64,000 bases of DNA from Blastocatellia bacterium UBA7656 (GTDB taxonomy: Bacteria > Acidobacteriota > Blastocatellia > UBA7656), in the NCBI GenBank assembly GCA_002483445.1, contig DLHY01000124.1, forward strand, positions 1-64,000, given 5' to 3'. The notes beneath the pieces are model-generated. The model saw only the letters and a list, made by a program, of their open reading frames with translations, was not told where the DNA came from and did not search any database. Position numbers and translations under genes: made by a program. Of the stretch, positions 1-8,986 are shown in pieces (position 1 is the first letter of the stretch; each line of letters begins with the position of its first letter).

Positions 1-1977
1 AGAGATGTAGTTGAGTTGCGTGCTGTCGGCAGCGTAGTGAGTGATTTGATAAACCTGTCCCCACGAATTGTAGTTGAAGTTGAACCGCGAGCCGTCATGA
101 AATGCCACCTGACTGAGTACGGGTATAGTCGTTCCGTTCGGCGGCCCCGTTACGTTGAGGCCCGAAAAATTGGTCTGAATCGTGAGATTGGCGTACCCGA
201 ACGTCGCCCACGTGTGAGTCAGCCCATCCCACGTCTGCCTGATCGAGTTGAGATTCAAAAACGCATCGTAGTTGAAAGTTATCACTCGCCCCAGCGTGTC
301 GGTAATCGTGCTGATGCGCCCGTCCCCGTGATAGGCGACAGAGATAAAGTTGCCATTGCGATCTTTGATATTCACACAGCGATACTCATTGCCGAATTGC
401 AGGTATTGAAGTTGAGCGCCATCAGTCGTTCTGAGTATTCCTGTGCCAGCGTCGAACTGAATGTATGAAGAATCGACTGATCCGTAGACGCTTGTCGAGC
501 CGACCTGCCGCAATTCAGCGCGACTGCCCGACGGAGTTATCATCAGATACGCATTCTTGTTGGCTTGCGAGTTGAAGAATTGCTGTTGAATGACAGGGAA
601 ACCCAACCTGAATCCGGGGCCGGGAAATCCGTTATCGGCATTGAATTTGATCGCTGACCCGCTGCGCGTCCAGACAAGAGAATTGTAGGCGAGCGAAAGC
701 CCAAGGCTCAGACTCGCGCGCCCCTTGAGGCCGAGCAGCGCAACGCTCCAGTTGAAGTTGCCCGAAAAGAAGTCTTCGCCTGATCCTCCTGTTCGATTGG
801 AGGGATCGAGGCGAGCCACTGAGAAATCAGTCCCGGAGGTCGGGTTCGTAACAGACACGCTCGTTGTCGCATTGCCCGTTGCGCCCTGATTGTCTGTCAC
901 TGTGAGGCTCACATTATAAAACCCTGCTGAAGTGTAAGCGTGAGTGGGTGCAGCGCCCGTGCCAGTAGCGCCATCGCCGAAGTTCCACTGATAACTCGTG
1001 ATGCTCCCATCAGGGTCGAAGGAGCCAGAGCCATTGAATTGAACCGCAACTCCGGGAGTCCCCGTGTACGGCCCTCCCGGATTGGATGTTGGAGAAAGAT
1101 TTGATCCCGATGTGACAGTCGCAGTGGTCGTGGTGCTGTTCGTTGCGCCGAGGTTATCGGTGACTGTGAGTCTCACCGTGTACTGGCCGGACGCAGAGTA
1201 AGCATGTGAGGTTGTAGCTCCGCTGCCGCCCGTGCTATCGCCAAAGTCCCATTGATAACTTGTGATAGTCCCGTCCGCGTCAGAAGAAGTGCTGCCATTG
1301 AATTGAATAGCGACTCCGGGAGCGCCCGTGTAAGGCCCGCCCGGTCTGGCGATTGGAGGCTGGTTAGTCGGAGTACCCGCCACTACTGTGATGTTGATCG
1401 GAGCAGAAGTTGACACTGCGCCGAGTGTATCCGTTGCTCTGGCGGTCAAGCTGTAGCTGCCCGCCGGAACATTCGTCCATGTGTATGAATAGGGAGAGGT
1501 TGTGTCTTTGAATAAGAGTAGACCGTTTCTGAAAAAAGCGACGCTGGCAATCCCATTGCTGTCCGACGCTGTAGCGTTGATATTGATAGTGGCAGGCGCT
1601 GTATAAGTAGATCCGTTAGTAGGTTTCGTGATGCTGACCGTCGGAGGAGTATTCGCTGCTGATGCCAGGTTCAAGCTGTCGCCGCACTCAGGATCATCCG
1701 GCGAACAGTTCGGCAGCAGGGAAGGAATAGGTTCGGGAGCCTGCGGTTCTTTATCGCCCTCATTCTGCTCGGCATCCAGGTCAGGAAGGTTTTCTCCAGG
1801 CGGCTCATCGAATACCGGCAACGGGTTTCGATTCGCAAATGAATATGCAGCGATTTTATCAAGAGGGAAACAGGGCGCAAAAAGCGCACAGCACAAAATT
1901 AGACAGATTAAGCGAACAACCGGATTGGAAGCGTGGGATGTCGAGCGATTCATTCTGAAGGGAGAAGTTATTCGCAT
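1..1977 (-). CDS. Secreted Ig/PKD/RHS-type protein, 3' part off the left edge
   Basis: Open reading frame that runs off the left edge, so only its first 659 codons are seen. The start at 1977 is preceded by GAGGAG seven bases upstream. A hydrophobic signal segment (about residues 20-36) is followed by a Pro/Asp/Glu-rich linker. Then come one Big_7-like Ig domain (about 110-198, beginning PPTVSITKPTNG) and two PKD domains (about 206-289 and 297-377), each with GGPYTG and YQW(D/N)FGD. From about residue 384 the sequence becomes the N-terminal part of an RHS/YD-repeat protein, with phrases such as KDRNGNFISV, ITDTLGRVITF and the SRFNFNYNSWGQVYQI segment. RHS proteins of this kind are exported, form a beta shell and often carry a variable toxin or effector tail. 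Any such tail would lie outside the window, so its nature is unknown. The two PKD units are close copies, which points to internal duplication. Confidence 0.85.
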   Translation of the reverse strand, partial: MRITSPFRMNRSTSHASNPVVRLICLILCCALFAPCFPLDKIAAYSFANRNPLPVFDEPPGENLPDLDAEQNEGDKEPQAPEPIPSLLPNCSPDDPECGDSLNLASAANTPPTVSITKPTNGSTYTAPATININATASDSNGIASVAFFRNGLLLFKDTTSPYSYTWTNVPAGSYSLTARATDTLGAVSTSAPINITVVAGTPTNQPPIARPGGPYTGAPGVAIQFNGSTSSDADGTITSYQWDFGDSTGGSGATTSHAYSASGQYTVRLTVTDNLGATNSTTTTATVTSGSNLSPTSNPGGPYTGTPGVAVQFNGSGSFDPDGSITSYQWNFGDGATGTGAAPTHAYTSAGFYNVSLTVTDNQGATGNATTSVSVTNPTSGTDFSVARLDPSNRTGGSGEDFFSGNFNWSVALLGLKGRASLSLGLSLAYNSLVWTRSGSAIKFNADNGFPGPGFRLGFPVIQQQFFNSQANKNAYLMITPSGSRAELRQVGSTSVYGSVDSSYIQFDAGTGILRTTDGAQLQYLQFGNEYRCVNIKDRNGNFISVAYHGDGRISTITDTLGRVITFNYDAFLNLNSIRQTWDGLTHTWATFGYANLTIQTNFSGLNVTGPPNGTTIPVLSQVAFHDGSRFNFNYNSWGQVYQITHYAADSTQLNYIS

Positions 1978-2187
1978 AAAGCATCTCCTCAAGCTGATGA
2001 TCGAATCAGCTTGGCTGATCTGAGGACGATCCTATTTTTCTTTGCACGGGTTGAAAGTCACGGACGCCGGTTGGAAACCCGACGGCATGTGATACGCGAA
2101 TTCAAACGTGGGCGATTGTATTAAAAAGCTCTCTCGGATGTCAAGAAAAATGTTCTGGCAGGTTGTGAAAACTTTTGCTATCGGCTG

Positions 2188-5100
2188 TCATTTGCTTTTA
2201 GGTTTGCCGTTCCACACTCTCAAGGATGTCGCTCCGCTGATTGATCCGTCAACAGGGATGCCGTAAAGCTCGAATCCGAGCTTGAATTTCTTCTTCGACG
2301 CAAGCCCTAAAACTATTCGCGCATCCGTCGATTCGTTTGCTGAAAGCAAAGCGTCTTCGCCCGCATCGAGCGATTGCCTCGCGCCGATGGCCGCGCTCGA
2401 TTTCACATCGCGCGAAAGCAAAGTGTGATCTCTTGTCAACTCGCCTACTCTCAGGAACGGATTCAGTATGGGGACGCTGCCGCGATTGGTCACTCTCAGG
2501 TTTATGACCAGTCGCGATGATCCAGTTCGCGGCGGATTTTCAGAAGTGTCAGTCCAGCTTTGATCGATTCGCTGGGAAGAGATGAAGGTCATCTCGATTG
2601 TCGAGCCGACATTTGCGCATATAGAAAAATCGCGTTTGCCGTCAGTAAATATCGCGCCAAGCTGGCCACCATCAATCGCAACGATACGCACGCGCGCCGA
2701 AGAGGTCACATCTACCGGCAGATTCACCGTCGCCTTGTCCGCCTGCCCCGGCACTCCTCCGAGTGCGCGCTCATAGTTCAACCCGCCATTGGTCGAAATC
2801 CATATCTCCTGCTCGACGGGAGAGAAAGCCCCTCCGCCTATCACGCTCCATTCGATGGTGAAAGGCTCGCCGCGCGTCAATCGCTCCCCGCCTGTGGGCG
2901 ACCCGATGATGATCTCAGGTCTGTCTTCGCGCAGCGTCGGCGCGAGAAGATGCTCGCGATCCGCGCCCCCTTCGCGCCCCTCGCCGTTCGAGTCTTCGTA
3001 GCTGCCCCAGTGATTCGTCCCCGTCAAATAATCGGCCACTGTCTGCGGCTTCGCGTCGAGTTTGAACGACATCGCGTCCATAGCCGATACCACCAATCGC
3101 CACGGATTGGTGTTTTCATCCTTAGGCGGGATATCGACCTGGCCCGTCCACGTGTCATTTGCGTAGCGGGTCTTCTGCCATCCTTCGGTCATATCCCGCT
3201 GAGTCAGTCGCAACTCATCCGTCCCCTCGCCGCGGCTGACCGTGGCCACAGGAGACGTCGACGCATTCATCTGCTTTGAAAACTGCAAACGGATTTGCAA
3301 AGGCCCGCTCTCGATTCCGGGAAAGTCCGTCTCAATTGTGAGTTGCCTGCGTCCGCCTCCCGCGCCGACCCAGCGCGCGGAATAGACCTGCTTCGAGAAA
3401 CTCCCGTCCCGCGCCTGTTGATAAGCCTTTACGGATTCAAGTATGGGCGGGCCTGCCGCCCACTTGAGCAGAACTTTTGCGGCGGCCCAGTTCTCTTCGT
3501 TGATCCCTGCTATCTGACTTTCAGGAACATCGAATCGCCCGTTGACGGGGCGCATCTCTATCAGAAAAGGCGCGGCTACATTGTTCGCGCCATAAGCGTA
3601 ATCTATCGATGATCCGGTCGTAGAATAAAGCTGGACAGCCTGCTGGGGTCGGTACGTTCTTCCCTCGACTCTCGAAATAGCGGTCGACATCTGAGCCGCA
3701 AGCGCGACGAAGTTTTCTTCATCCGGCGTGTCGAACGACTGGTAGCCCCACGGATAAAGGATCAACTGGGAAAAGTTGTGATAATCAAGCTCGGCGCGGA
3801 AGCGATGGGCAGGGTCATCGATGAGCGTTTTTATGGCTTTGATTTCAGGCTCGCTTTCAGCCCTGTTGCCGCGAAATATTTCGTTTTCGGGATCGTCGCT
3901 GCCGCCGATGTCATCATTATATTTCGGGCAAGGCTCATCTCCCGGCAATCGCCATTGAAAATCATAATTGCGATTGAGATCCACGCCCGTGCTTCCTCCG
4001 CAGTCTTCCAGCGATACGGGTCTGCGATTCTTGCGCCACAGGCGAACTGAATTGGTGCTGTCGTTTGGAGCCGCCTGACTGTAAGTGAGTCCGTCGGGAT
4101 TGACTATAGGCACGATCCAGATTTCAAGGTTGTCGACTAGGTGTCGAACCGCATCATCGCTCTCATAGCCATCGATCAATTGACTGGCGAAATAAACCGG
4201 AGGCTCGACCGAAATCCACTCGCGCGCATGATGGCATCCTGTTATCAAAACGTCAGGCTTGGCAGCGTCGTTAGTGTCGGGAGAGCGACTTATCTTGAGC
4301 GCGAAAATCTGGCGGCCCTCGTAGCTCAATCCGAGAGTGACCACACGCGCCATATCGGGATGCTGCGCGGCAAGCTGATTGAATTCCGAGAGCGTTTCTT
4401 CATAACTGTGAAAGCGGCCTTCGGAGAGCGCGGGGCTGAGGCTGTTGAATATAGTTTTTTCTTTCGGCGGGCGATGAAAAGTTTCGCCGGGAAAGAACGA
4501 AGCGACCTGTTGAGAAAATTCTTCCGTCGTGTAAAAGCCTGCGACCCTGTAACCGCGTCGGGTGTATTGCTCATCTATGCGCGCGTCCGCGTTAATGCTC
4601 GATGAAAAGATATCGAGATAGGCAATGAAGCGATCATTGCGCATCACTATATTTTCAGCGTCGCCCAGCCAGTCGGAATACCCTTCGACGGGCGCGCTCC
4701 TGAGGGCGAGATCGATTACAGCGATTCGCACCTGATATTTTTCAGAATCCTTTTGATATTCAGGCGTGATCCTGCGAGCCTCGTCGCTATGCTTCAAAGC
4801 GCGCTGCCATTCGGCTATCGAATCATAAAGCACGCTGGCCTCGATGCCTTCGCTCTCAAGGCGGGAGACGAAAAAGGGCGGCGCGGCGGCCAGGGTTTCC
4901 TCATCGCTTGATGACCATACGGCAACATCGAGTCCGCTCTCGCGCGCAAGGTCGCGCACACGGTCTGATGAAGCAAAAATGCGCACGACCTGCGGGACTA
5001 TCTCTTTTCGCATGAGAAGGGCAGCGCGGTCGCGATAAAGCGCCCAGGCTTGCAGTCGAAGTTTCGGATCAGGATTTTTGAGCGCCGCCTGCCATAACCC

Positions 5101-5319
5101 AAGCGCGCCCGGTTCATCCATCGAGGAAAGACGGGATAGCGCATCGCGGAACTGATCCCCATCAGCGGAAGCGAGTCGCGCTTTAAGATCGACACTTCCG
5201 CTCTTGCCGTCTCCCTGCGCGGAGACGCGCCGCGACAAATCCATATTTGCTGTCATCAGCGCAAGGGAGGCCGCAGCCAGTGCTGCCAGCGCCGAATGGC
5301 GAGAGAAAAATTTTGTCAT
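2188..5319 (-). CDS. Exported M14 family zinc carboxypeptidase, multidomain
   Basis: A 1043-residue protein with a signal peptide (about 1-35). An alpha-helical N-terminal region of about 250 residues has no family I can name. The M14 carboxypeptidase domain covers about 295-640. The zinc ligands are visible: H364 and E367 in HHARE, and H514 in DYHNF. VDLNRNY (446-452) is the substrate-binding segment and E588 in FLIEMR is the catalytic glutamate. The C-terminal ~400 residues look like stacked beta-sandwich domains, with phrases such as WSVIGGG and a late NLRVTNRGSVPI segment typical of CARDB-like adhesion modules. It probably removes C-terminal residues from peptides outside the cytoplasm. 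The start is supported by AGGGGA upstream of ATG 5319. It is much longer than a simple carboxypeptidase (about 300-400 residues) because of the added domains. Confidence 0.9.
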   Translation of the reverse strand: MTKFFSRHSALAALAAASLALMTANMDLSRRVSAQGDGKSGSVDLKARLASADGDQFRDALSRLSSMDEPGALGLWQAALKNPDPKLRLQAWALYRDRAALLMRKEIVPQVVRIFASSDRVRDLARESGLDVAVWSSSDEETLAAAPPFFVSRLESEGIEASVLYDSIAEWQRALKHSDEARRITPEYQKDSEKYQVRIAVIDLALRSAPVEGYSDWLGDAENIVMRNDRFIAYLDIFSSSINADARIDEQYTRRGYRVAGFYTTEEFSQQVASFFPGETFHRPPKEKTIFNSLSPALSEGRFHSYEETLSEFNQLAAQHPDMARVVTLGLSYEGRQIFALKISRSPDTNDAAKPDVLITGCHHAREWISVEPPVYFASQLIDGYESDDAVRHLVDNLEIWIVPIVNPDGLTYSQAAPNDSTNSVRLWRKNRRPVSLEDCGGSTGVDLNRNYDFQWRLPGDEPCPKYNDDIGGSDDPENEIFRGNRAESEPEIKAIKTLIDDPAHRFRAELDYHNFSQLILYPWGYQSFDTPDEENFVALAAQMSTAISRVEGRTYRPQQAVQLYSTTGSSIDYAYGANNVAAPFLIEMRPVNGRFDVPESQIAGINEENWAAAKVLLKWAAGPPILESVKAYQQARDGSFSKQVYSARWVGAGGGRRQLTIETDFPGIESGPLQIRLQFSKQMNASTSPVATVSRGEGTDELRLTQRDMTEGWQKTRYANDTWTGQVDIPPKDENTNPWRLVVSAMDAMSFKLDAKPQTVADYLTGTNHWGSYEDSNGEGREGGADREHLLAPTLREDRPEIIIGSPTGGERLTRGEPFTIEWSVIGGGAFSPVEQEIWISTNGGLNYERALGGVPGQADKATVNLPVDVTSSARVRIVAIDGGQLGAIFTDGKRDFSICANVGSTIEMTFISSQRIDQSWTDTSENPPRTGSSRLVINLRVTNRGSVPILNPFLRVGELTRDHTLLSRDVKSSAAIGARQSLDAGEDALLSANESTDARIVLGLASKKKFKLGFELYGIPVDGSISGATSLRVWNGKPKSK

Positions 5320-5736
5320 CCCGAACTTTCCCCTGATTACCCCTCAAAGGATTATCAAAAGACTCCGCGCGCGTCAAGAAATTTCAAGGTGTGTTCGATC
5401 ACTCACAGAGTTTATGAAAGGAGGTGCCACACCGGTTGGTTGCAGGCAAACAGGTCTAACCGGTGTGGCTAACGTGCATCTGTCATTTGTCGCTTGTCCT
5501 GTATATACGCAAGGCGCGTGCCTCAACACTCTCTCGCCAGCACGGGCGTGAAGCTTGCCGATATCAACACTTAGCATTGAGGCAAAATACCGCCAGAAAA
5601 TCGCTTATTGCAAAAGTATGCAAACTGACATGACCGAAATTTCATTATGACTGAAGCCCCATTGATGACAACGAAATACACACATAGTAGACTGTGCAGA
5701 GCGAGGAAATCAGCAAGCGGAGGAGTAGCTCAATAC
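5320..5736. other. Divergent intergenic region with one strong inverted repeat
   Basis: 417 bases between the divergent M14 and cysteine-synthase-like genes. It should hold both promoters, but I could not fix convincing -35/-10 pairs. The only clear structure is the 12-base inverted repeat listed separately at 5426-5469. The short open frames here have no protein-like composition. Confidence 0.5.
5426..5469. repeat. 12-base perfect inverted repeat
   Basis: GCCACACCGGTT (5426-5437) pairs perfectly with AACCGGTGTGGC (5458-5469) across a 20-base loop. No T-tract follows on either strand, so a terminator is unlikely. It may be a REP-like element or a regulator site in the divergent promoter region. 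Confidence 0.6.
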
Positions 5737-6660
5737 ATGGACATTCTCGACGCTATTGGAAACACATCGATGGTTCGATTGCGCAAGGTCGTTCCGCCCG
5801 ATTGCGCAGACATATTCGTTAAACTCGAATGGGAGAACCCCACCGGCAGCGTCAAGGACCGCATGGCGCAGGCCGTGATTTCGCGGGCGGAGGAGGACGG
5901 TCGACTGAGGCCCGGAGACACCGTAGTCGAGTACACGGGTGGCAGCACGGGGACATCGCTTGCATTGGTCTGCGCCGCCAAAGGCTATCGTATCCAGATC
6001 GTCACCTCCGATGCGTTCAGCCAGGAGAAGCGGGATCACATGGCGGCGCTGGGTGCGGAGCTAACGATTATCCCAAGTGAGGGAGGTCTCACCACTAAGA
6101 AACTGATCCTCGACATGATCGAGGCCGCCCGTGAGTTGAGCCTGCGGCCTCACACCTACTGGACAGACCAGCTTAATAATCATGACAGCATCGCGGGCTA
6201 CTACTCGCTGGGCGAGGAGATATGGAGTCAAACGAATGGAGAGATCGATGCCTTCGTTCACTGCGTGGGTACGGCGGCTTCTTCGCGCGGGGTCGCCACT
6301 GTGCTGAAGCGATATAAACCAAGTATCAGGATCGTCGTCGTCGAACCCGCAGAATCCTCGGTGTTGCTGGGAGGTCAGGCAGGGCCTCACAAGATCGAAG
6401 GAGTTGGGATTGGCTACACGCCTCCACTCTGGGAGCCGACGCTCGTGGACGAGATAGTGCCAGTCAGAACAGACGACGCGAAGGAGATGGCGAGGCGCAT
6501 AGCGCGGGAGGAAGCCCTCTTCGCGGGAACGTCATCGGGAGCAAACGTCGTCGCCGCGATTCAAGTGGCAGAGCGGCTGGGGCCAGATGCAAAGGTGGTC
6601 ACGCTAATGGCCGACTCTGGCCTCAAGTATTTGAGTACCGATGTGTACAGGAGCAGATAA
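5737..6660 (+). CDS. PLP-dependent cysteine synthase family enzyme
   Basis: A 307-residue fold-type II PLP enzyme of the O-acetylserine sulfhydrylase / cystathionine beta-synthase group. It begins DILDAIGNTSMVRL, the usual start of this family. K40 in NPTGSVKDR should bind PLP. TGGSTG (67-72) is the substrate loop, with GGS where most CysK/CysM proteins have SGN. GTSSGAN near the C terminus binds the PLP phosphate. The ATG at 5737 is chosen because GGAGG lies at 5719-5723 and the protein then starts where the family starts; in-frame ATGs at 5647 and 5662 would add an unlikely tail. The TGGSTG form is common in a branch annotated only as cysteine synthase family, so CysK, CysM or another beta-replacement activity are all possible. 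No other sulfur genes are nearby, so the substrate cannot be read from context. Confidence 0.9.
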   Translation: MDILDAIGNTSMVRLRKVVPPDCADIFVKLEWENPTGSVKDRMAQAVISRAEEDGRLRPGDTVVEYTGGSTGTSLALVCAAKGYRIQIVTSDAFSQEKRDHMAALGAELTIIPSEGGLTTKKLILDMIEAARELSLRPHTYWTDQLNNHDSIAGYYSLGEEIWSQTNGEIDAFVHCVGTAASSRGVATVLKRYKPSIRIVVVEPAESSVLLGGQAGPHKIEGVGIGYTPPLWEPTLVDEIVPVRTDDAKEMARRIAREEALFAGTSSGANVVAAIQVAERLGPDAKVVTLMADSGLKYLSTDVYRSR

Positions 6661-6867
6661 GATACGATTCGGCACTAAAATCATTTACTGGAATTGGCAG
6701 AGGCAGATTCGCGACGATGACTACACGATTGCAGGCGCGGCTGTTACCTTCTCAGCATCCCATCGTGCGCCCTCCCTGGATGACTCGCTTGTGGCTGATT
6801 ATCTTGTTGGGTCGTGACTCCTGCATTGCAGGCGAGCGGGCAATGGCTTGATTGTGAATTATCCAGT

Positions 6868-6896
6868 GTGATAGATACCTGCTGATAAGCTACAAT
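6868..6896 (+). promoter_or_regulatory. Possible sigma-70-like promoter of the ParB-like gene
   Basis: TACAAT at 6891-6896 is a good -10 box. GTGATA at 6868-6873 matches TTGACA at four of six bases, with a 17-base spacer. It sits 44 bases before the ATG. This is a reading by eye only. The rest of 6661-6939 shows nothing recognisable. Confidence 0.3.
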
Positions 6897-6924
6897 TTGT
6901 TTGACGCTTCACAAGTCCCCTTTT

Positions 6925-6931
6925 GAGGAGG
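6925..6931 (+). promoter_or_regulatory. Shine-Dalgarno GAGGAGG deciding the ParB-like start
   Basis: GAGGAGG lies eight bases before ATG 6940. It overrules the in-frame TTG at 6901 as start and gives a protein beginning MTDLRSE. Confidence 0.8.
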
Positions 6932-6939
6932 TTGGTTTT

Positions 6940-8052
6940 ATGACAGACTTACGTTCTGAAACTGTGAATCCTAATTCCCTTTTGCTGGATCCCAATAATT
7001 ACCGCTTTCAAGATACAGATACCTTTGTTTACGCTGCTGAAGATCGCTTCCATGAAGAATCAGTTCAGAGAAGAGCTTATCAGCGACTACGGCAAGATGA
7101 TAGTCTCCTATCACTCAAAAATTCTATTATGCGTAACGGGTACATTCCTGTTGAGAGAATTGTTGTAAGACCGTATGAGCACTCCGAGGATAAGTATTTG
7201 GTCATTGAAGGAAATCGTCGTTTAGCTGCTATAAAGTGGATTCTTGAAGATTGCGAAGCGGGCGTAAGGATTGATGAAACTGTCCAACAGTCAATCCTTG
7301 ATCTTCCTGTAATAATTGCAGAGCAGGAGGCCCCTGATGAGATATTCCGGGCCTCCCTCATGGGTATTCGTCATGTGTCCGGTACAAAAGAATGGGGGGG
7401 ATATCAACGTTCAAAGCTCATCGTGAAAATGAGAGACGATTTAAGATTGGATTCAGCAGAAGTCGCTGAGCGTCTCGGTTTATCCACTCAGGAAGTTAAT
7501 CGTAGATACAAAGCATTTAAGGCATTGCAACAGATGCACGGAGACGAGGACCACGGAGGACAAGCTCGCTATTCCATGTATCCGCTATTCCATGAGGCAG
7601 TCTCACTACCTGTTGTCAGGACTTGGCTGGGATGGGACGAGGATAGATGTTTATTTACAAACACAGAAAAATTGGCTCTATTTTATGATCTCATCACCCC
7701 TACAGAACCAGAAGATGGAGATACTGTAGACCCAAAGATAGCTACTAAGGATCAAGTGCGTGAACTCCGAATTATTCTGACCAAACCAGAAGCTGAACGT
7801 GTTCTTGTTGACCCTATGCGCTCTTTCCAGGATGCGATTGATGTATCAAGGCAAGAAGCAAGATCACACTTGTGGGTTTGGGAGATCGGGGCAGCTATCA
7901 GATCTTTAGAAACTATGGGCATTAAGGACTTGAAGTCTCTTTCAGAGGAAAACATTAGCTTATTGCAGAGACTTGCTCGTGTTGTTGAAGAAAGACTGGA
8001 AGATCATCGATCATTAAGGGAGAGAACAGAGGCTAGTAGGTCGTCAACATAA
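6940..8052 (+). CDS. ParB/Srx N-terminal domain protein with HTH
   Basis: 370 residues. A ParB/sulfiredoxin-type N-terminal domain covers about 8-130. It contains NPNSLLLDPNNYRF and the box VIEGNRRLAAIKW (about 88-100), which corresponds to the nucleotide-binding GERR motif of ParB. A KorB/ParB-like helix-turn-helix follows at about 170-195 (DSAEVAERLGLSTQEVNRRY). The C-terminal half is mostly helical and I do not recognise it; I see no classical ParB dimerisation tail. No ParA is nearby, so chromosome partition is unlikely. Stand-alone ParB-like proteins are common in defence and mobile contexts. The next gene encodes a nuclease, so I infer a DNA-binding or nucleotide-gated partner. Base composition is clearly AT-richer than the flanking genes, which supports acquisition. 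Confidence 0.85.
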   Translation: MTDLRSETVNPNSLLLDPNNYRFQDTDTFVYAAEDRFHEESVQRRAYQRLRQDDSLLSLKNSIMRNGYIPVERIVVRPYEHSEDKYLVIEGNRRLAAIKWILEDCEAGVRIDETVQQSILDLPVIIAEQEAPDEIFRASLMGIRHVSGTKEWGGYQRSKLIVKMRDDLRLDSAEVAERLGLSTQEVNRRYKAFKALQQMHGDEDHGGQARYSMYPLFHEAVSLPVVRTWLGWDEDRCLFTNTEKLALFYDLITPTEPEDGDTVDPKIATKDQVRELRIILTKPEAERVLVDPMRSFQDAIDVSRQEARSHLWVWEIGAAIRSLETMGIKDLKSLSEENISLLQRLARVVEERLEDHRSLRERTEASRSST

Positions 8053-8111
8053 TTCTTACGAATCTCGATGCGATTGTCGTTGAACCTAGCCTTGTCCACT
8101 CTATCCACTAA

Positions 8112-8981
8112 ATGCGACCTGGCCCATCCACAATTTGTACTAAACTGCTTAATACAGTTTCTTTGAATGCCGAACCCTGCTCGCTTATAGAAATCATAAC
8201 CGACATGGTTCTTGCTGAAGGATGGTGTAGTAGTAGGTCTGAAGCAAGAGAAAAAGCGGAGAGGTGGGAAAAGAGGACTTTGTCGTCCCTTCAACAAGAG
8301 ATAAGTGTGTTGCAGGAGATGGGGCGACCATCTCGATTAGCTTTCAATTCGTCATCAGAGTATATGATTCAGGGCGCTTGCTTTATTGAGCCGATAGACT
8401 CTGATGATCTAAAGGACAAGAAGAGAAGGCGATCAAGGGCCACAGATTATTCCGCTATCCTTGGCGAAATTACGCCACGTCAATTTGAATTCCTCTGTGG
8501 CCAGTTGATAAAGATGTTCGGCGTTGAGAATCCAGTCGTGACTAGAAGTTCGTCCGATGAAGGGATAGATTTTTACGGCAAGTTATCCCTTGATAGCATG
8601 TTCTTCCCGAACGATCTCAATCCAACAATTCAAAGACAACTTTCTATCTGGATGATTGGGCAGGCCAAACACTACCAAGCAAGCCAATCTGGAACCCCTG
8701 AAATCAGAGAATTAGTTGGCGCAATTACATTAGCGAGAGCAGGCGTGTTCGGAAGCCTAGAACCACCTTTTCAGGATTTACAAATTCGTGTCGCTGATCC
8801 TGTTTTTGCTTTGTTCATTACTACTGGACCTATAAGCTCTTATGCTTGGAGGCTACTCACCAAGTCGGGTGTAATTGGAATGGATGGTGAAATGCTTTCC
8901 GCTTTTCTCTCAGATCGGGGAGTGGGATTAGAAGAGGGGAGTCTCAACAGGGACAGGTTCGTTAGATGGATTGAGGAGTGA
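8112..8981 (+). CDS. Mrr-like PD-(D/E)XK restriction endonuclease family protein
   Basis: 289 residues. The C-terminal two thirds match the Mrr catalytic fold: helix ITPRQFEFLCGQLIKMFG (E126), then TRSSSDEGIDF with catalytic D153, then the QAK signature at 184-186 followed by a helical tail. The Q-x-K form in place of E-x-K is normal for Mrr-like nucleases. Residues 1-110 form a separate charged helical region I cannot name. It lies 59 bases after the ParB-like gene in the same direction and has the same AT-rich composition, so the two are probably one operon. A stop codon directly precedes ATG 8112, and no good Shine-Dalgarno is visible, so translation may be weak or may begin at a downstream start. 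It likely cleaves modified or foreign DNA. There is no methyltransferase in the window, which favours a modification-dependent or partner-gated enzyme over a classic restriction-modification pair. Confidence 0.8.
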   Translation: MRPGPSTICTKLLNTVSLNAEPCSLIEIITDMVLAEGWCSSRSEAREKAERWEKRTLSSLQQEISVLQEMGRPSRLAFNSSSEYMIQGACFIEPIDSDDLKDKKRRRSRATDYSAILGEITPRQFEFLCGQLIKMFGVENPVVTRSSSDEGIDFYGKLSLDSMFFPNDLNPTIQRQLSIWMIGQAKHYQASQSGTPEIRELVGAITLARAGVFGSLEPPFQDLQIRVADPVFALFITTGPISSYAWRLLTKSGVIGMDGEMLSAFLSDRGVGLEEGSLNRDRFVRWIEE

Positions 8982-8986
8982 TCTCG

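Noticed and set aside
16..468. Plus-strand open frame of 150 codons
   Set aside because: It is antisense to the RHS-type gene, whose minus-strand frame is open over 659 codons with clear domains.
5719..5736. GGAGTAGCTCAAT resembles the D-arm start of a tRNA
   Set aside because: No acceptor, anticodon or T-arm follows; it is the ribosome-binding region of the cysteine-synthase-like gene.
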